From Desulfovibrio sp. Huiquan2017 (GTDB lineage: Bacteria; Desulfobacterota; Desulfovibrionia; Desulfovibrionales; Desulfovibrionaceae): 64,000 bases of DNA. Made by a program: the position numbers and the translations under genes. The notes under the pieces were generated by a model. The model was not told the origin of the DNA and ran no database searches. It worked only from the letters and a program-made list of their open reading frames with translations. Positions 1 through 8,473 of the stretch are shown here, in pieces. The stretch lies in assembly GCF_017351175.1 (NCBI RefSeq), contig NZ_JAFMPN010000011.1, positions 1-64,000 on the forward strand. Reading direction: 5' to 3'. How positions within the stretch are numbered: position 1 is the first letter of the stretch; the number at the start of each line of letters is the position of its first letter.

Positions 1-171
1 GTTACCAGCAAAACTCGGGAGTGCCGACATGGTATTTTTGTCGCGCCCCGCCCCCCCAGCGCGGCGGCAGCCGCTCCCGTCCACGGACGTTTCTTGCATC
101 CGGTGCGCAGTTTGTGTGCGCACGCCTCTGCTCACCTCAACGAATACATAGCAATTCTAAAAAGATACAAA

Positions 172-187
172 TGGCACATCCCATGCT
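172..187 (+). promoter_or_regulatory. candidate sigma-54 promoter
   Basis: The sequence reads TGGCAC-N5-ATGCT. It keeps the -24 GG and -12 GC doublets with the required 10-nt interval, with one mismatch to the TTGC -12 element. It lies 74 nt upstream of the glycine-zipper lipoprotein start. It is a plausible RpoN site, but no enhancer site was identified. Confidence 0.45.
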
Positions 188-260
188 TCTTCCTGCCTGA
201 GAGCAAGGCCGAGCGGCCGGAACCAGAAACAGGCCGTGAGGCTGCAAGGAGGAATACGTC

Positions 261-719
261 ATGAAAAACGCCATATTGAAGACCGCCGCGTCATTGATGC
301 TGCTGCTGACCCCGCTGGCGGGCTGCCAGACCACCCAGGCGCAAAGCGCCGCCGGAATCGGCACCCTGGCAGGCGCCACCCTCGGGGCCCTGACCTTCAA
401 AAATAAGATTTCGGGCGCGGCCATCGGCGCTGGCGCGGGCCTACTCGTCGGCTACATCGTGGGCAACGAGATGGAAAAGGCCGACCAGGCGCAACTGGCC
501 TCCACGCTGGAGTCCACCCCCTCGGGCTACACCGACAGATGGGTCAACCCCGACACCCGCACCCACTACGAGGCCATCCCCGAGCCGCCCCGGCAATACC
601 GCGACGGCCGCGTGGAGCGCGACGTGACCATCAAGACCCACATGGCCGACGGCTCCTCGCAAACCGTCTACGCCAAGGCCTACCGCCAGCCCGACGGCTC
701 CTGGCAACTCGTCCAGTAG
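261..719 (+). CDS. glycine-zipper (2TM) outer-membrane lipoprotein
   Basis: This 152-residue protein starts with a lipoprotein signal ending in LAGC (lipidated Cys at about residue 22). Residues about 32-68 form a Gly/Ala-rich double hydrophobic segment of the glycine-zipper type, as in the SlyB/RickA-like surface antigen families. The C-terminal third is polar. By family it should be an envelope lipoprotein affecting outer-membrane integrity; its exact role is unknown. An AAGGAGG ribosome site precedes the ATG. It is a single gene ending at a strong hairpin terminator, and a sigma-54-like site lies upstream. Confidence 0.8.
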   Translation: MKNAILKTAASLMLLLTPLAGCQTTQAQSAAGIGTLAGATLGALTFKNKISGAAIGAGAGLLVGYIVGNEMEKADQAQLASTLESTPSGYTDRWVNPDTRTHYEAIPEPPRQYRDGRVERDVTIKTHMADGSSQTVYAKAYRQPDGSWQLVQ

Positions 720-741
720 GCGCGCGGCGCACGGCACAGGC

Positions 742-775
742 AAAGGCGGGACTGTCGAAACGGTCCCGCCTTTTC
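742..775 (+). terminator. rho-independent terminator
   Basis: A GGCGGGAC/GTCCCGCC stem is followed by TTTT, directly after the glycine-zipper lipoprotein gene. Confidence 0.85.
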
Positions 776-913
776 TCGCATCCTGGCCCCTCGGCCCATC
801 GAAAGAAAAATCGGAAGTTGCAAGCCGCTTCGCCGCGGGAATCGGGCGGGCTCAATAGGCTTGCCCCTTCCCGAGCCCCGCGCCCCATCGGGTGATCGCC
901 GCGAACGGCGGGC

Positions 914-1396
914 CTAGCGGCGTTCGCTTGTGCCGAACAACCGGCCCAAGGCCCGGGGACGGAAACAGGCGGCACGGCGCTGAGCGTAGAGCAGGAGGCA
1001 ACCGGCGAGCATGACGGCGTCGCGGAAAAAGGCCGGAAGCGGGCCGGAAGGAGCATTGTCCGTGTTCTTGGGAGTGCCGAAACAGCCGCAGTCCGCATCA
1101 AGGCCGAGATAAAGGGCATACAGCAGGACGACCATGAACCCCAACAACTGTGCCACAACCATCGCCAGGGCCCCGCGCACGTCGAGGACGAGCCCCAGAC
1201 CGGACAGGATCTCCACCACGGGGATGGCGTAGGACAGAAAGCCCGCCATTTTCCAAGTGACCAAACCGTATATGTTAATGGTCACGGCGAACCCTTCGGG
1301 GTTCATGAGCTTGAGGGTACCGGCGTAGACGAAGAGCAGGCCGAGGGTCACTCGGATCAAGGTGTAGAACGCTTTGGAGGCGAGCAGCGATTTCAT
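914..1396 (-). CDS. MauE/DoxX-family membrane protein
   Basis: This is a 160-residue integral membrane protein with four hydrophobic segments. The N-terminal part resembles DoxX (LLFVYAGTLKLMNPEGF at about residues 20-36). A CGCFG motif at about 103-107 is typical of the MauE/methylamine-utilisation branch, which is thought to handle disulfides or electron transfer during maturation of periplasmic proteins. The start at the second nearby ATG is chosen because GGGAG lies about 9 nt before it; an ATG 9 nt further upstream has its SD too close. No mau genes are nearby, so a general periplasmic redox role is likelier than methylamine metabolism. Confidence 0.72.
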   Translation of the reverse strand: MKSLLASKAFYTLIRVTLGLLFVYAGTLKLMNPEGFAVTINIYGLVTWKMAGFLSYAIPVVEILSGLGLVLDVRGALAMVVAQLLGFMVVLLYALYLGLDADCGCFGTPKNTDNAPSGPLPAFFRDAVMLAGCLLLYAQRRAACFRPRALGRLFGTSERR

Positions 1397-1670
1397 GCGG
1401 GGCATCTCCCTTCGACCTGTCTTCAATGCGGCCGCTCGACCATAAAGAGTTCCGCTCCCAAGCGCAAATCCACGGTGACCGAGCCGGTTTCCACAAAAAA
1501 GTCTAGAAAAATTCAAGAATTACAATGAGAACGAATTGCAGTTTGTTGTGGTCAATAAAATTTCATGTGAAATGAGTATGATGGAATCTGTTTTTTCTTG
1601 TCGGAAAGCGATATTTCCGCTACTCCAATGAAAAACAACAAGGACCACAAGCACGTCAAGGGAGCATGTC

Positions 1671-2276
1671 ATGACCGGCAAGAAAGTGTTGTCCGTGGCC
1701 GATATCGCCCGCGAGCTCGACCTGCCCGAATCCACGGTGCATTACTGGAAGAACCGCTTCGCTCAGCATCTGCCGAGTGTGGGGCGCGGTCGCCAGAAGC
1801 GCTTCAAGCCCGAAGCGGTGGAGATCTTTTCGACCATTTCCCGGCTGCTCAAGGAAGGACACACGGCCCGCGACGTCATGGACCAACTGTCCCAGGACTA
1901 CCCATTGCAGGCGGATTCCGTGCCCGCCGCCACGAGCGGGACCGCGCCGGTCCAGGCCGCCGGGTCCATGGATCAGGTCATGGGCATGGCCGCGGCCATC
2001 GGGCTGGAGATCGCCCGGTCCGTGGGCGAGGGCATCCGCTCGGTGCTCGACGCCGAAAACACGACATCGCCCGACGTGGCCGACATCCGCACCGGGCTGG
2101 AGGAGACGGCCCTGCGCATCTCCGCCGCCATACAGGAGACCGAAACGCTCAAGGCCGAGAACCAGGAGCTCAAGGAAAAACTCGCGGTCATGGAGGCGGA
2201 AATGATCCGTTTGCGCAAAGATCGGCGTGAAATGGAAAAGTACCTGCTTGACAAGATCAAATCCGTATCTACTTAG
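1671..2276 (+). CDS. MerR-family transcriptional regulator
   Basis: This 201-residue protein has an N-terminal winged-helix MerR domain (about residues 6-75: VADIARELDLPESTVHYWKNRF, then a basic wing with RKR-like residues). A linker follows, then a C-terminal coiled coil (about 150-195, heptads rich in E, L and K). There is no cysteine metal-binding loop, so it is not a metal sensor of the classical MerR type. The architecture is common in Desulfovibrionaceae. Its position just before htpG raises the possibility of control of that gene, but the gap, the 5' hairpin and lack of a known operator leave this unproven. Confidence 0.8.
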   Translation: MTGKKVLSVADIARELDLPESTVHYWKNRFAQHLPSVGRGRQKRFKPEAVEIFSTISRLLKEGHTARDVMDQLSQDYPLQADSVPAATSGTAPVQAAGSMDQVMGMAAAIGLEIARSVGEGIRSVLDAENTTSPDVADIRTGLEETALRISAAIQETETLKAENQELKEKLAVMEAEMIRLRKDRREMEKYLLDKIKSVST

Positions 2277-2326
2277 AACGGGTTCCCGGGACGCCATTCC
2301 CGAACATACTCTCTCTATGAAAAAGT

Positions 2327-2360
2327 CCCGCCGGGTACGCGATGCCGTGCACCCGGCGGG
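2327..2360 (+). promoter_or_regulatory. stem-loop in the htpG 5' leader
   Basis: CCCGCCGGGT and ACCCGGCGGG form a perfect 10-bp stem around a 14-nt loop, 30 nt before the htpG ATG. No T-run follows, so it is not a standard terminator. It could stabilise the leader or act in heat-shock control. It matches neither the CIRCE nor ROSE consensus as far as I can see. Confidence 0.4.
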
Positions 2361-2390
2361 CGCACGTCATCCCCTACGGAGGTACTTTTC

Positions 2391-4280
2391 ATGGGCAAGA
2401 AAACCACCCACAAATTCAAGGCTGAAGTCAGCCAACTCCTCGATATCCTGGTGCACTCGTTGTACACCAACAAGGAAATCTTTCTCCGCGAGCTGATCTC
2501 CAACGCATCCGACGCACTGGAGAAGGCCCGCTTCAAGAGCCAGGCCGAGGGCGCCGAAGATGAACTGGCCCCGGAGATCCGCATCACCTGCGACGCGGAC
2601 GCCAAGACCCTGACCGTGACCGACACCGGCATCGGCATGACCCGCGACGAGCTCATGAGCAACATCGGCACCATCGCCCACTCGGGCACGGCCGAATTGG
2701 CCAAGCTGGCCGAAGAAGGCAAGGAATCACTGGATTCGCTCATCGGCCGGTTCGGCGTGGGCTTCTATTCCGTATACATGGTTTCCGACAAGGTCGAGGT
2801 GACCACCCGGTCCATGGCCGAGGGGGCCAAGGCCCTTACCTGGACCTCGGACGGCCGCACCGACTACAAGTTGCAGGAACTGGACGAGGACCGCCCGCAC
2901 GGCACCGAGATCAAGGTTCACCTGAAGGACGACGAGGCCTCCCAGTTCACCAACACGGCGCACATCAAGCAGGTGGTCAAGAAGCACTCCAACTTCATCA
3001 ACTTCCCCATCTTCGTGGGCGACGAGCGGGTCAACACCATCCAGGCCCTGTGGCGTGAGCCCAAATTCCAGATCAAACCCGAGCAGTACGCCGAATTCTA
3101 CAAATTCCTGACCTTCGACCCGGACGACCCCTTCGAGACCCTGCACACCTCGGTGGACGCGCCCGTGCAGTTCAACGCGCTGATGTTCATTCCGAAGCGC
3201 GGCGACGACCCGTTCGGCCTGGGCCGCGAGAACCGGGGACTGGACCTGTACGTGCGCCGGGTGCTCATTGAAAAACAGAACAAGGATCTGCTCCCTGAGT
3301 ATCTGGGCTTCATCAAGGGCGTGGTGGACACCGAGGACCTGCCCCTGAACATTTCGCGCGAGACGTTGCAGGACAACCTGCTCATGCGCAAGATCAGCTC
3401 CACCCTGGTCAAGCAGGTGCTCGACCACCTGGCCAAGATGACCAAGGACGACGCCGACCGCTACGCCGAGTTCTGGCGCGCCCACGGCGAGCTGTTCAAG
3501 GCGGGCTACATGGACTTCCTGAACAAGGACAAGTTCGCCGGGCTGGTGCGTTTCAATTCCTCGGCCCTGGACGACGACACGGGGCTGACCTCGCTGGCCG
3601 ACTACATATCCCGGGCCAAGGAAGACCAGAAGGAAATCTACTACGCCTACGGCCCGAGCCGCCAGGCGCTCGGCCTCTCTCCGCATCTGGAGGTCTTCCG
3701 GCGCAAGCACCTGGAGGTTCTGTATCTCTTCGAGCCCATCGACGAGTTCGTCATGGATGCCCTGCGCGAATATGAGGGCTATGCCCTGGTCTCGGCCGAG
3801 CACGCGGACATGGACAAGCTCGACAAGTTCGAAGACGTGGAAAAGGCCGAACGGCCCGAGGCCCTGTCCGACGAGCAGAAGACCGAGCTGGACCACCTGC
3901 TCAAGCGCATCAAGGACGTCCTCGGCGACGCCGTGACCGAGGTCAAGGCGTCCACCCGACTGTCCGAGTCTCCGGTCTGCCTGGCCAACCCGGACGGCAA
4001 CGTGACCTCGTCCATGGACAAGATCATGCGCGTCATGAGCAAGGACACCTCCATCCCCAAGAAGGTCCTGGAGATCAACCCGGACCATCCGCTCATCCGC
4101 AACATGCTGACCATCCTGGAAAAGGACGAGAACGATCCATTCATCGAACAGGCCGCCCGGCAACTCTATGAATCGGCTCTGCTGCTGGAAGGCTACCTGA
4201 CCGACCCCCACGCCCTGGTGGGCCGGGTTCAGGACCTGCTGACCAAATCGAGCGGCTGGTACGTGGCCGCCGAGAAGTAA
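2391..4280 (+). CDS. htpG: Hsp90-family chaperone HtpG
   Basis: This 629-residue cytosolic ATP-dependent chaperone is of the usual bacterial length. The N-terminal GHKL ATPase domain shows LISNASDALEKAR (about 35-47), DTGIGM (about 80-85) and the lid motif GRFGVGFYS (about 118-126). The middle domain has the conserved NISRETLQ loop, and the C-terminal dimerisation domain carries the family motif LIRNML. There is an ACGGAGG ribosome site. The leader carries a 10-bp stem-loop, and a weak TTGACA-16-TACTTA promoter can be read in the last codons of the preceding MerR gene. A strong terminator follows. Confidence 0.97.
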   Translation: MGKKTTHKFKAEVSQLLDILVHSLYTNKEIFLRELISNASDALEKARFKSQAEGAEDELAPEIRITCDADAKTLTVTDTGIGMTRDELMSNIGTIAHSGTAELAKLAEEGKESLDSLIGRFGVGFYSVYMVSDKVEVTTRSMAEGAKALTWTSDGRTDYKLQELDEDRPHGTEIKVHLKDDEASQFTNTAHIKQVVKKHSNFINFPIFVGDERVNTIQALWREPKFQIKPEQYAEFYKFLTFDPDDPFETLHTSVDAPVQFNALMFIPKRGDDPFGLGRENRGLDLYVRRVLIEKQNKDLLPEYLGFIKGVVDTEDLPLNISRETLQDNLLMRKISSTLVKQVLDHLAKMTKDDADRYAEFWRAHGELFKAGYMDFLNKDKFAGLVRFNSSALDDDTGLTSLADYISRAKEDQKEIYYAYGPSRQALGLSPHLEVFRRKHLEVLYLFEPIDEFVMDALREYEGYALVSAEHADMDKLDKFEDVEKAERPEALSDEQKTELDHLLKRIKDVLGDAVTEVKASTRLSESPVCLANPDGNVTSSMDKIMRVMSKDTSIPKKVLEINPDHPLIRNMLTILEKDENDPFIEQAARQLYESALLLEGYLTDPHALVGRVQDLLTKSSGWYVAAEK

Positions 4281-4304
4281 TTCCTGCACCTCTTCACAAA
4301 AACG

Positions 4305-4341
4305 AAACGGATTCGGGCAACCCCGAATCCGTTTTTTTTTG
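4305..4341 (+). terminator. rho-independent terminator of htpG
   Basis: AACGGATTCGGG pairs with CCCGAATCCGTT, followed by a run of nine T. Confidence 0.93.
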
Positions 4342-4442
4342 CGCCCGCGAACAAGGCATCCGGATAAAATTATAACGGGATAAATAAGCAATACATGGTA
4401 TGCGAAGAGCAGGGATAACCTTCAACCATGAGGAGAGAAATC

Positions 4443-4805
4443 ATGCCCAATATGGATTACCCCGGCCCTTGCCCCAGTTGTACCGGCATCGACGGCTGCC
4501 CGAACACGGCAGGCAAGGAAGCGGCCGTCGCCCATTATTGCAAGGGGCTCGAAATGGAGCTCAATGCCTGGAAGGCCCGGTTGTACGACGTCCTGGCCTC
4601 CGAGAAGAGCGGCGATTTGGCCGATGAAATCAATCTCATCAAGTCCCTGGTCAAGGAAATCGAGGCCATATCCTCGGACATGCTGGCGGCATGCCCGGCC
4701 AGCCTGGAAAGCCAGGAAGCGCGCATCGGCGGAAAGCTGGAAAAGCTGCGCGTACACTACACCAAGGCTTTGAACGTCCTGTCCCCCGGTTGGTTCGGCG
4801 GCTAG
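4443..4805 (+). CDS. small Cys-containing conserved hypothetical protein
   Basis: This 120-residue soluble protein has no recognised family. The N-terminus carries clustered cysteines (CPSCTGIDGCP at about 10-20, and a further Cys near 35), which could bind metal or form disulfides. The remainder is mostly helical with coiled-coil character. An in-frame ATG lies 15 nt upstream, but the AGGAG ribosome site sits between the two ATGs, which decides for the downstream start. It is monocistronic and ends before an inverted repeat shared with the convergent dgt gene. Confidence 0.7.
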   Translation: MPNMDYPGPCPSCTGIDGCPNTAGKEAAVAHYCKGLEMELNAWKARLYDVLASEKSGDLADEINLIKSLVKEIEAISSDMLAACPASLESQEARIGGKLEKLRVHYTKALNVLSPGWFGG

Positions 4806-4862
4806 GCCTCAACGTCCCGCCCCCATCGGCCTCGACAAAGGGACATTGCACCTCCTAACGCG

Positions 4863-4900
4863 AAACGGCCGGTTCCGGAATGGTTCCGGGCCGGCCGTTT
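4863..4900. terminator. inverted repeat between convergent genes
   Basis: AAACGGCCGG/CCGGCCGTTT arms enclose an inner TTCCGGAATGGTTCCGG repeat. It lies between the Cys-rich small gene and dgt, and probably terminates both; the T-tracts are short. Confidence 0.5.
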
Positions 4901-4918
4901 CCCCGTCTCCCCGCCCCC

Positions 4919-6250
4919 TCAGTATCCCAACCCCAGGAACTTGCGGCACAGATCGGTCGCATAGTGGTCGGTCATGCCGGAGATGTAGTCCAGAACGGCT
5001 ATGGCCACCTTGTAGTGGCAGTCGGCGCCTTTGACGATCCGGTCCATATTGTCGGCTCCGAGCAGGCGGACGATCTTTTCCTTGTGGGTGGATTCCTCCC
5101 CGGTGCAGATGCGCGGGGCCTCCGCCATGATCTGATCCAGCAGCACGCTAATGGCGTTGCCCGCCCCGATCTCCAGAATCGCCTTGCGCCTGGAATAGAA
5201 CAGGTCGTTGGAAAGTTCCTTGTAGGCGGAATGGATGATACGGCAGATGCCGTTCCGGGAAAATTCCATCAGGCTCGCCGTCGGATCCAGCGCCCCCGTC
5301 ATGATGGCCTCGTGGTTGACGGTGAACAGGTCGATGATTTCTTCAGTGGCCAGGCCGATGAGCTTGGTCCGGATGATGCTGTTGCGCTGCCGGTAGTGCA
5401 GGCGGGCATATCTTTTATAGTCGGCCTTGCGGGGAGCCCATTCCAGGGCGGGAGCAAACTTCTTCAGCATGAAATCTTCCGGCACGATGCCCAGTTCGGT
5501 GGCATCCTCCATGTCGATGGTCCGGTAGCAGATGTCGTCCGCGGCCTCGGCCAGGAACGCGAGGGGATGGCGGGCGAAACGGTCCCCCAGGTCGATCAGG
5601 CCGAGCTTCTTCGCAACAGCGTGAACGAGCCGGGCCTCTGTCTGGAAAAAACTGAACTTGTCCTTGCCCGTATCGAAGGAGGAGGGCCAGGGATACTTGA
5701 GCGCGGCCCCGATGACCGCGTTGGTGGGGTTGAAACCGTCCTGGTAGAAGCCCGTGCTGAGCAGGATGCGGATGGCCATGGCGTTGCCGTCGAATCGGGT
5801 GAAGTCCGTGCGGCACTCGACCGCCAGCGACTGGATGGCTTCGGGGTGGCTCTGGAACCAGTTCTTGATGGCGGCTTCCCCGCTGTGTCCGAAGGGCGGG
5901 TTGCCGATGTCGTGGGCCATGCAGGCCGCCTGGACGATTTCCCCGATCGCGTCGGGCGGCGTGGCCATGGGCAATTCGCCGTTTTCCTGCAAGAACCTGC
6001 CGACGTGCATCCCCAGGCTCTTGCCGACGGAGGCCACCTCCAGGCTGTGGGTCAGCCTCGAATGGATGTGGTCGTTTTCATTGAGCGGATGGACCTGGGT
6101 CTTGCGGGCCAGCCTGCGGAAGGCGTCGCTGAAGGTGATCCGGTCGATATCTCTCTGGAACGGGCTGCGGACATCCCTGCCGGGCTTGTCGGGAGTCGGA
6201 CGCGTGACGTCGAGCAATTTGTTCCAATCCATGCGGGGTGCGGAGCCCAT
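4919..6250 (-). CDS. dgt: deoxyguanosinetriphosphate triphosphohydrolase-like protein
   Basis: This 443-residue HD-domain hydrolase converts dGTP (or other dNTPs) to the nucleoside and triphosphate, trimming dNTP pools. The metal-binding residues of the HD superfamily are visible: H64 in HSRLTHSLEV, and the HD pair at about 113-114 in AHDIGNPPFGHSGE, a dGTPase hallmark. The N-terminal DIDRITFSDAFRRLARKTQV block is also typical. A GGAGG ribosome site lies 7 nt before the ATG. It is a single gene. The substrate range cannot be read from sequence. Confidence 0.92.
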   Translation of the reverse strand: MGSAPRMDWNKLLDVTRPTPDKPGRDVRSPFQRDIDRITFSDAFRRLARKTQVHPLNENDHIHSRLTHSLEVASVGKSLGMHVGRFLQENGELPMATPPDAIGEIVQAACMAHDIGNPPFGHSGEAAIKNWFQSHPEAIQSLAVECRTDFTRFDGNAMAIRILLSTGFYQDGFNPTNAVIGAALKYPWPSSFDTGKDKFSFFQTEARLVHAVAKKLGLIDLGDRFARHPLAFLAEAADDICYRTIDMEDATELGIVPEDFMLKKFAPALEWAPRKADYKRYARLHYRQRNSIIRTKLIGLATEEIIDLFTVNHEAIMTGALDPTASLMEFSRNGICRIIHSAYKELSNDLFYSRRKAILEIGAGNAISVLLDQIMAEAPRICTGEESTHKEKIVRLLGADNMDRIVKGADCHYKVAIAVLDYISGMTDHYATDLCRKFLGLGY

Positions 6251-6392
6251 GGGCGTTCCTCCGAAGACGGTATGCGGTTTGAGGGCCTTCCGCAGATCAT
6301 CAGATTATCCCGCTGTGGTCAACCTCCCGGAGTAACGGAAAAAAACGGGAACGCCGCCCCCGTGCGCGCGGGCTGGGCAGGCGTGGCGGAAA

Positions 6393-6436
6393 AACGACAG
6401 GGCCGGGGCGGGAACAACGTCCCGCCCCGGCCCTGA
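6393..6436 (-). terminator. strong terminator of the FlgM-like gene
   Basis: CAGGGCCGGGGCGGGA pairs with TCCCGCCCCGGCCCTG (15-16 bp, 6-nt loop). On the minus strand it is followed by TCGTTTTT. Confidence 0.85.
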
Positions 6437-6454
6437 GCACCGATGCGTTCACGA

Positions 6455-6679
6455 TCAGAGCGTCGGGTCCATGGCCGAAGTCAGCAACTGGGCGATGTCC
6501 ATGACGTCGGGCTCGTACCGTCCGGAGTTCACGGCCTCCTTGAGCCGGGCGATCTTGTCCGCCCGCTCCTCGGCGGTGTCCCGATGGCGGCCGGTGTCAA
6601 CGTCGTCAAAGCCGTCGAACACGCGCTCGGTTTCCATGTGGGCCGCAGAGGATCTGCGGCAGTCTTCGTAAACCTTCAT
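6455..6679 (-). CDS. short FlgM-like (anti-sigma-28) protein
   Basis: This is a 74-residue polar protein. The C-terminal half (ERADKIARLKEAVNSGRYE, then a DxxxIAxLL helix) matches the sigma-28-binding end of FlgM (typically ERxxKIxxLKxxIxxGxY-x4-xxIAxxLL). The N-terminus is shorter than usual FlgM. If real, it would hold FliA inactive until hook completion. It is not beside flagellar genes, though flgE occurs 5 kb away. A GGGAGGGG site precedes the ATG and a strong terminator follows. Alternatively it is a stand-alone protein using the same fold. Confidence 0.5.
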   Translation of the reverse strand: MKVYEDCRRSSAAHMETERVFDGFDDVDTGRHRDTAEERADKIARLKEAVNSGRYEPDVMDIAQLLTSAMDPTL

Positions 6680-7233
6680 TAACCCCTCCCTGGGTTATTG
6701 AAGTCTGCGGGGAGGGCGCAAGCGCCCTTCCCCAAGGTCTCCCCTCATCCGCTGCGACAGCCTCGACCGCGTCCATGCGCCCGCGCCCTCCCGCAACCAT
6801 GCGGATGCGTTTCCCTCCCCCCGGACACAACCCGGGAGAAACTTGGTTGCTACTCTTATCGGCCGCGGAGCGTGAATGCTTAGGGGCGGCAACCGGATTT
6901 TCCGGATTAATATTATTCTTTAATTCCAAATAGATATAGACCCGATATTTTACGTTGAGCCGGCCGCAACACCCCGCGCGCCAAGGATTTTATTCGGGTT
7001 TTGCCACGCCGCGCGGACTTGCCGGGCCGCCGGATCGTCACCCGTTCGCCATGACCTCAGCCCGCTCCCCGGGGCATGTTCCGTCTAGACTTTTTCGTGA
7101 AAAATAGTCATGGTTCGCATAACGGGTTGAACCTTTAGCGGAGGCGCACAATGAAATTGATTCGCTGATTCCCGGCCACGGGGACACGTCGTGAAAAAAC
7201 CAGGAATCAACTCCAACCGCCGGACGGGGGATT
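6680..7233. other. 554-bp intergenic region
   Basis: I see no convincing gene. It holds a small GGGCGCAAGCGCCC hairpin near 6715, an AT-rich patch around 6900-6960, and a five-codon frame (ATG at 7151, TGA at 7166-7168) with a GGAGG six nt before it, which could be a leader peptide for the PhoH gene. Several open frames overlap in all directions, as expected from high GC. Confidence 0.4.
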
Positions 7234-8424
7234 ATGGCCCAAAAGCATTTCGTCCTCGACACCAACGTCCTCATTGAAAATCCCAAATGCATCATCGCCC
7301 TGCGCAACGGGGTGGAAAACCAGATATACATCCCCTACACCGTCCTTGATGAACTGGACGGCCTGAAAAAAGACCCGCGTATCGGTCACATCGTCTCCCA
7401 GGCGGTGCGGGCCATCCTCGAAGACGACGCCGTCAACATCTTCCCCCCGGACTTCGCCATGACCCTGACGGACACGCTCATGGACGACAGGATTCTCAAG
7501 GAAATCCTGCATGTGGGACCGGAAGAGGCGACGCTGATCACCAATGACCGCATTCTCCAGATCAAGGCCAAGTGCTACGGCATTCCCAGCGAGGAATACC
7601 GCGATTCCGACCCGTTTCGGTCCGAGTCCCAGCGCTACACCGGATTCGTGGAAGACGGCGAGGAGCCGGTACGCAACAGTTTCCACTGGGAAAACGGCAC
7701 ACCCATCTTCCATGGACCGGACGGGCCCAAGGAGATCGGCTACACCCATGAAATATGGGGGGTGCGGCCACGCAGCGTGTACCAGAACCTGGCCCTCGAA
7801 CTAATGTTGTGCGAGGGCATCGACCTGGTCTCCATCCAATCCGAGGCGGGCTACGGCAAGACCTTCCTCTCCCTGGCCGCCGCGCTGTACCTGATGCTGG
7901 AGCGCAAGGACAACCCCTACCGCAAGATCTACCTGGTCAAGCCGGTGGTGGAGATCGGAGCCAAGATGGGCTACCTGCCCGGCGACATCGAGGAGAAGAT
8001 GCTGCCGTACATCAAGTACATCCAGGACCTGCTCATCAAGCTGCACGACATCCGGCCCTGCAATCGCATCTGGCTCGACCCGCAGAGCGATTCGTTCAAG
8101 TTCAACCCCAAGAAGTTCGAGGTCCAGCCCGTGGCCTTCCTGCGCGGCATGAACATCGAGAACGCGGTGGTCATCGTGGACGAGATGCAGAACTTGTCGC
8201 GCGGCGAGACCCGCGCCCTGCTGACCCGCATGGGCGAAGGGGTCAAATGTATCTGCCTGGGAGACACCCGGCAGGTGGACAATCCGTACCTCAACGAGTC
8301 CAACAACGGCCTGAACTGGACAGTCCGCAAGCTCAAGGGGTACAAGAACTATGCGCACATGGTCCTCAAGGGCGACCGCTCGCGCGGCCCCATCACGGAC
8401 ATCGTGCTGAAATCGAAACTGTAA
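7234..8424 (+). CDS. PIN-domain/PhoH-type ATPase
   Basis: This 396-residue protein fuses an N-terminal PIN nuclease-like domain (FVLDTNVLIENP at about 6-17, with further Asp residues near 84-105) to a C-terminal PhoH P-loop ATPase. Walker A is EAGYGKT at about 204-210 and Walker B is VIVDE at about 313-317. The layout matches PhoH2/YlaK proteins, some of which are RNA helicase-nucleases. The gap between domains (about 115-195) is family-specific. The ribosome site is CGGGGG. The lytic transglycosylase gene follows after 49 nt. Confidence 0.9.
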   Translation: MAQKHFVLDTNVLIENPKCIIALRNGVENQIYIPYTVLDELDGLKKDPRIGHIVSQAVRAILEDDAVNIFPPDFAMTLTDTLMDDRILKEILHVGPEEATLITNDRILQIKAKCYGIPSEEYRDSDPFRSESQRYTGFVEDGEEPVRNSFHWENGTPIFHGPDGPKEIGYTHEIWGVRPRSVYQNLALELMLCEGIDLVSIQSEAGYGKTFLSLAAALYLMLERKDNPYRKIYLVKPVVEIGAKMGYLPGDIEEKMLPYIKYIQDLLIKLHDIRPCNRIWLDPQSDSFKFNPKKFEVQPVAFLRGMNIENAVVIVDEMQNLSRGETRALLTRMGEGVKCICLGDTRQVDNPYLNESNNGLNWTVRKLKGYKNYAHMVLKGDRSRGPITDIVLKSKL

Positions 8425-8473
8425 TCGGCCGGTTGCGGAGGCTTGTCCCCGCCCGGCATTGACGGGAGCATAC

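Noticed and set aside
2727..4391. A 554-codon open frame antisense to htpG
   Set aside because: High-GC shadow of a strongly conserved gene; no domain similarity and no ribosome site.
4880..6436. A 518-codon open frame antisense to dgt
   Set aside because: Opposes a conserved HD-domain enzyme; composition is that of a shadow.
6606..6929. Overlapping open frames in the gap before the PhoH gene
   Set aside because: They lie on both strands over the same bases and overlap the FlgM-like gene start; no initiation signals.
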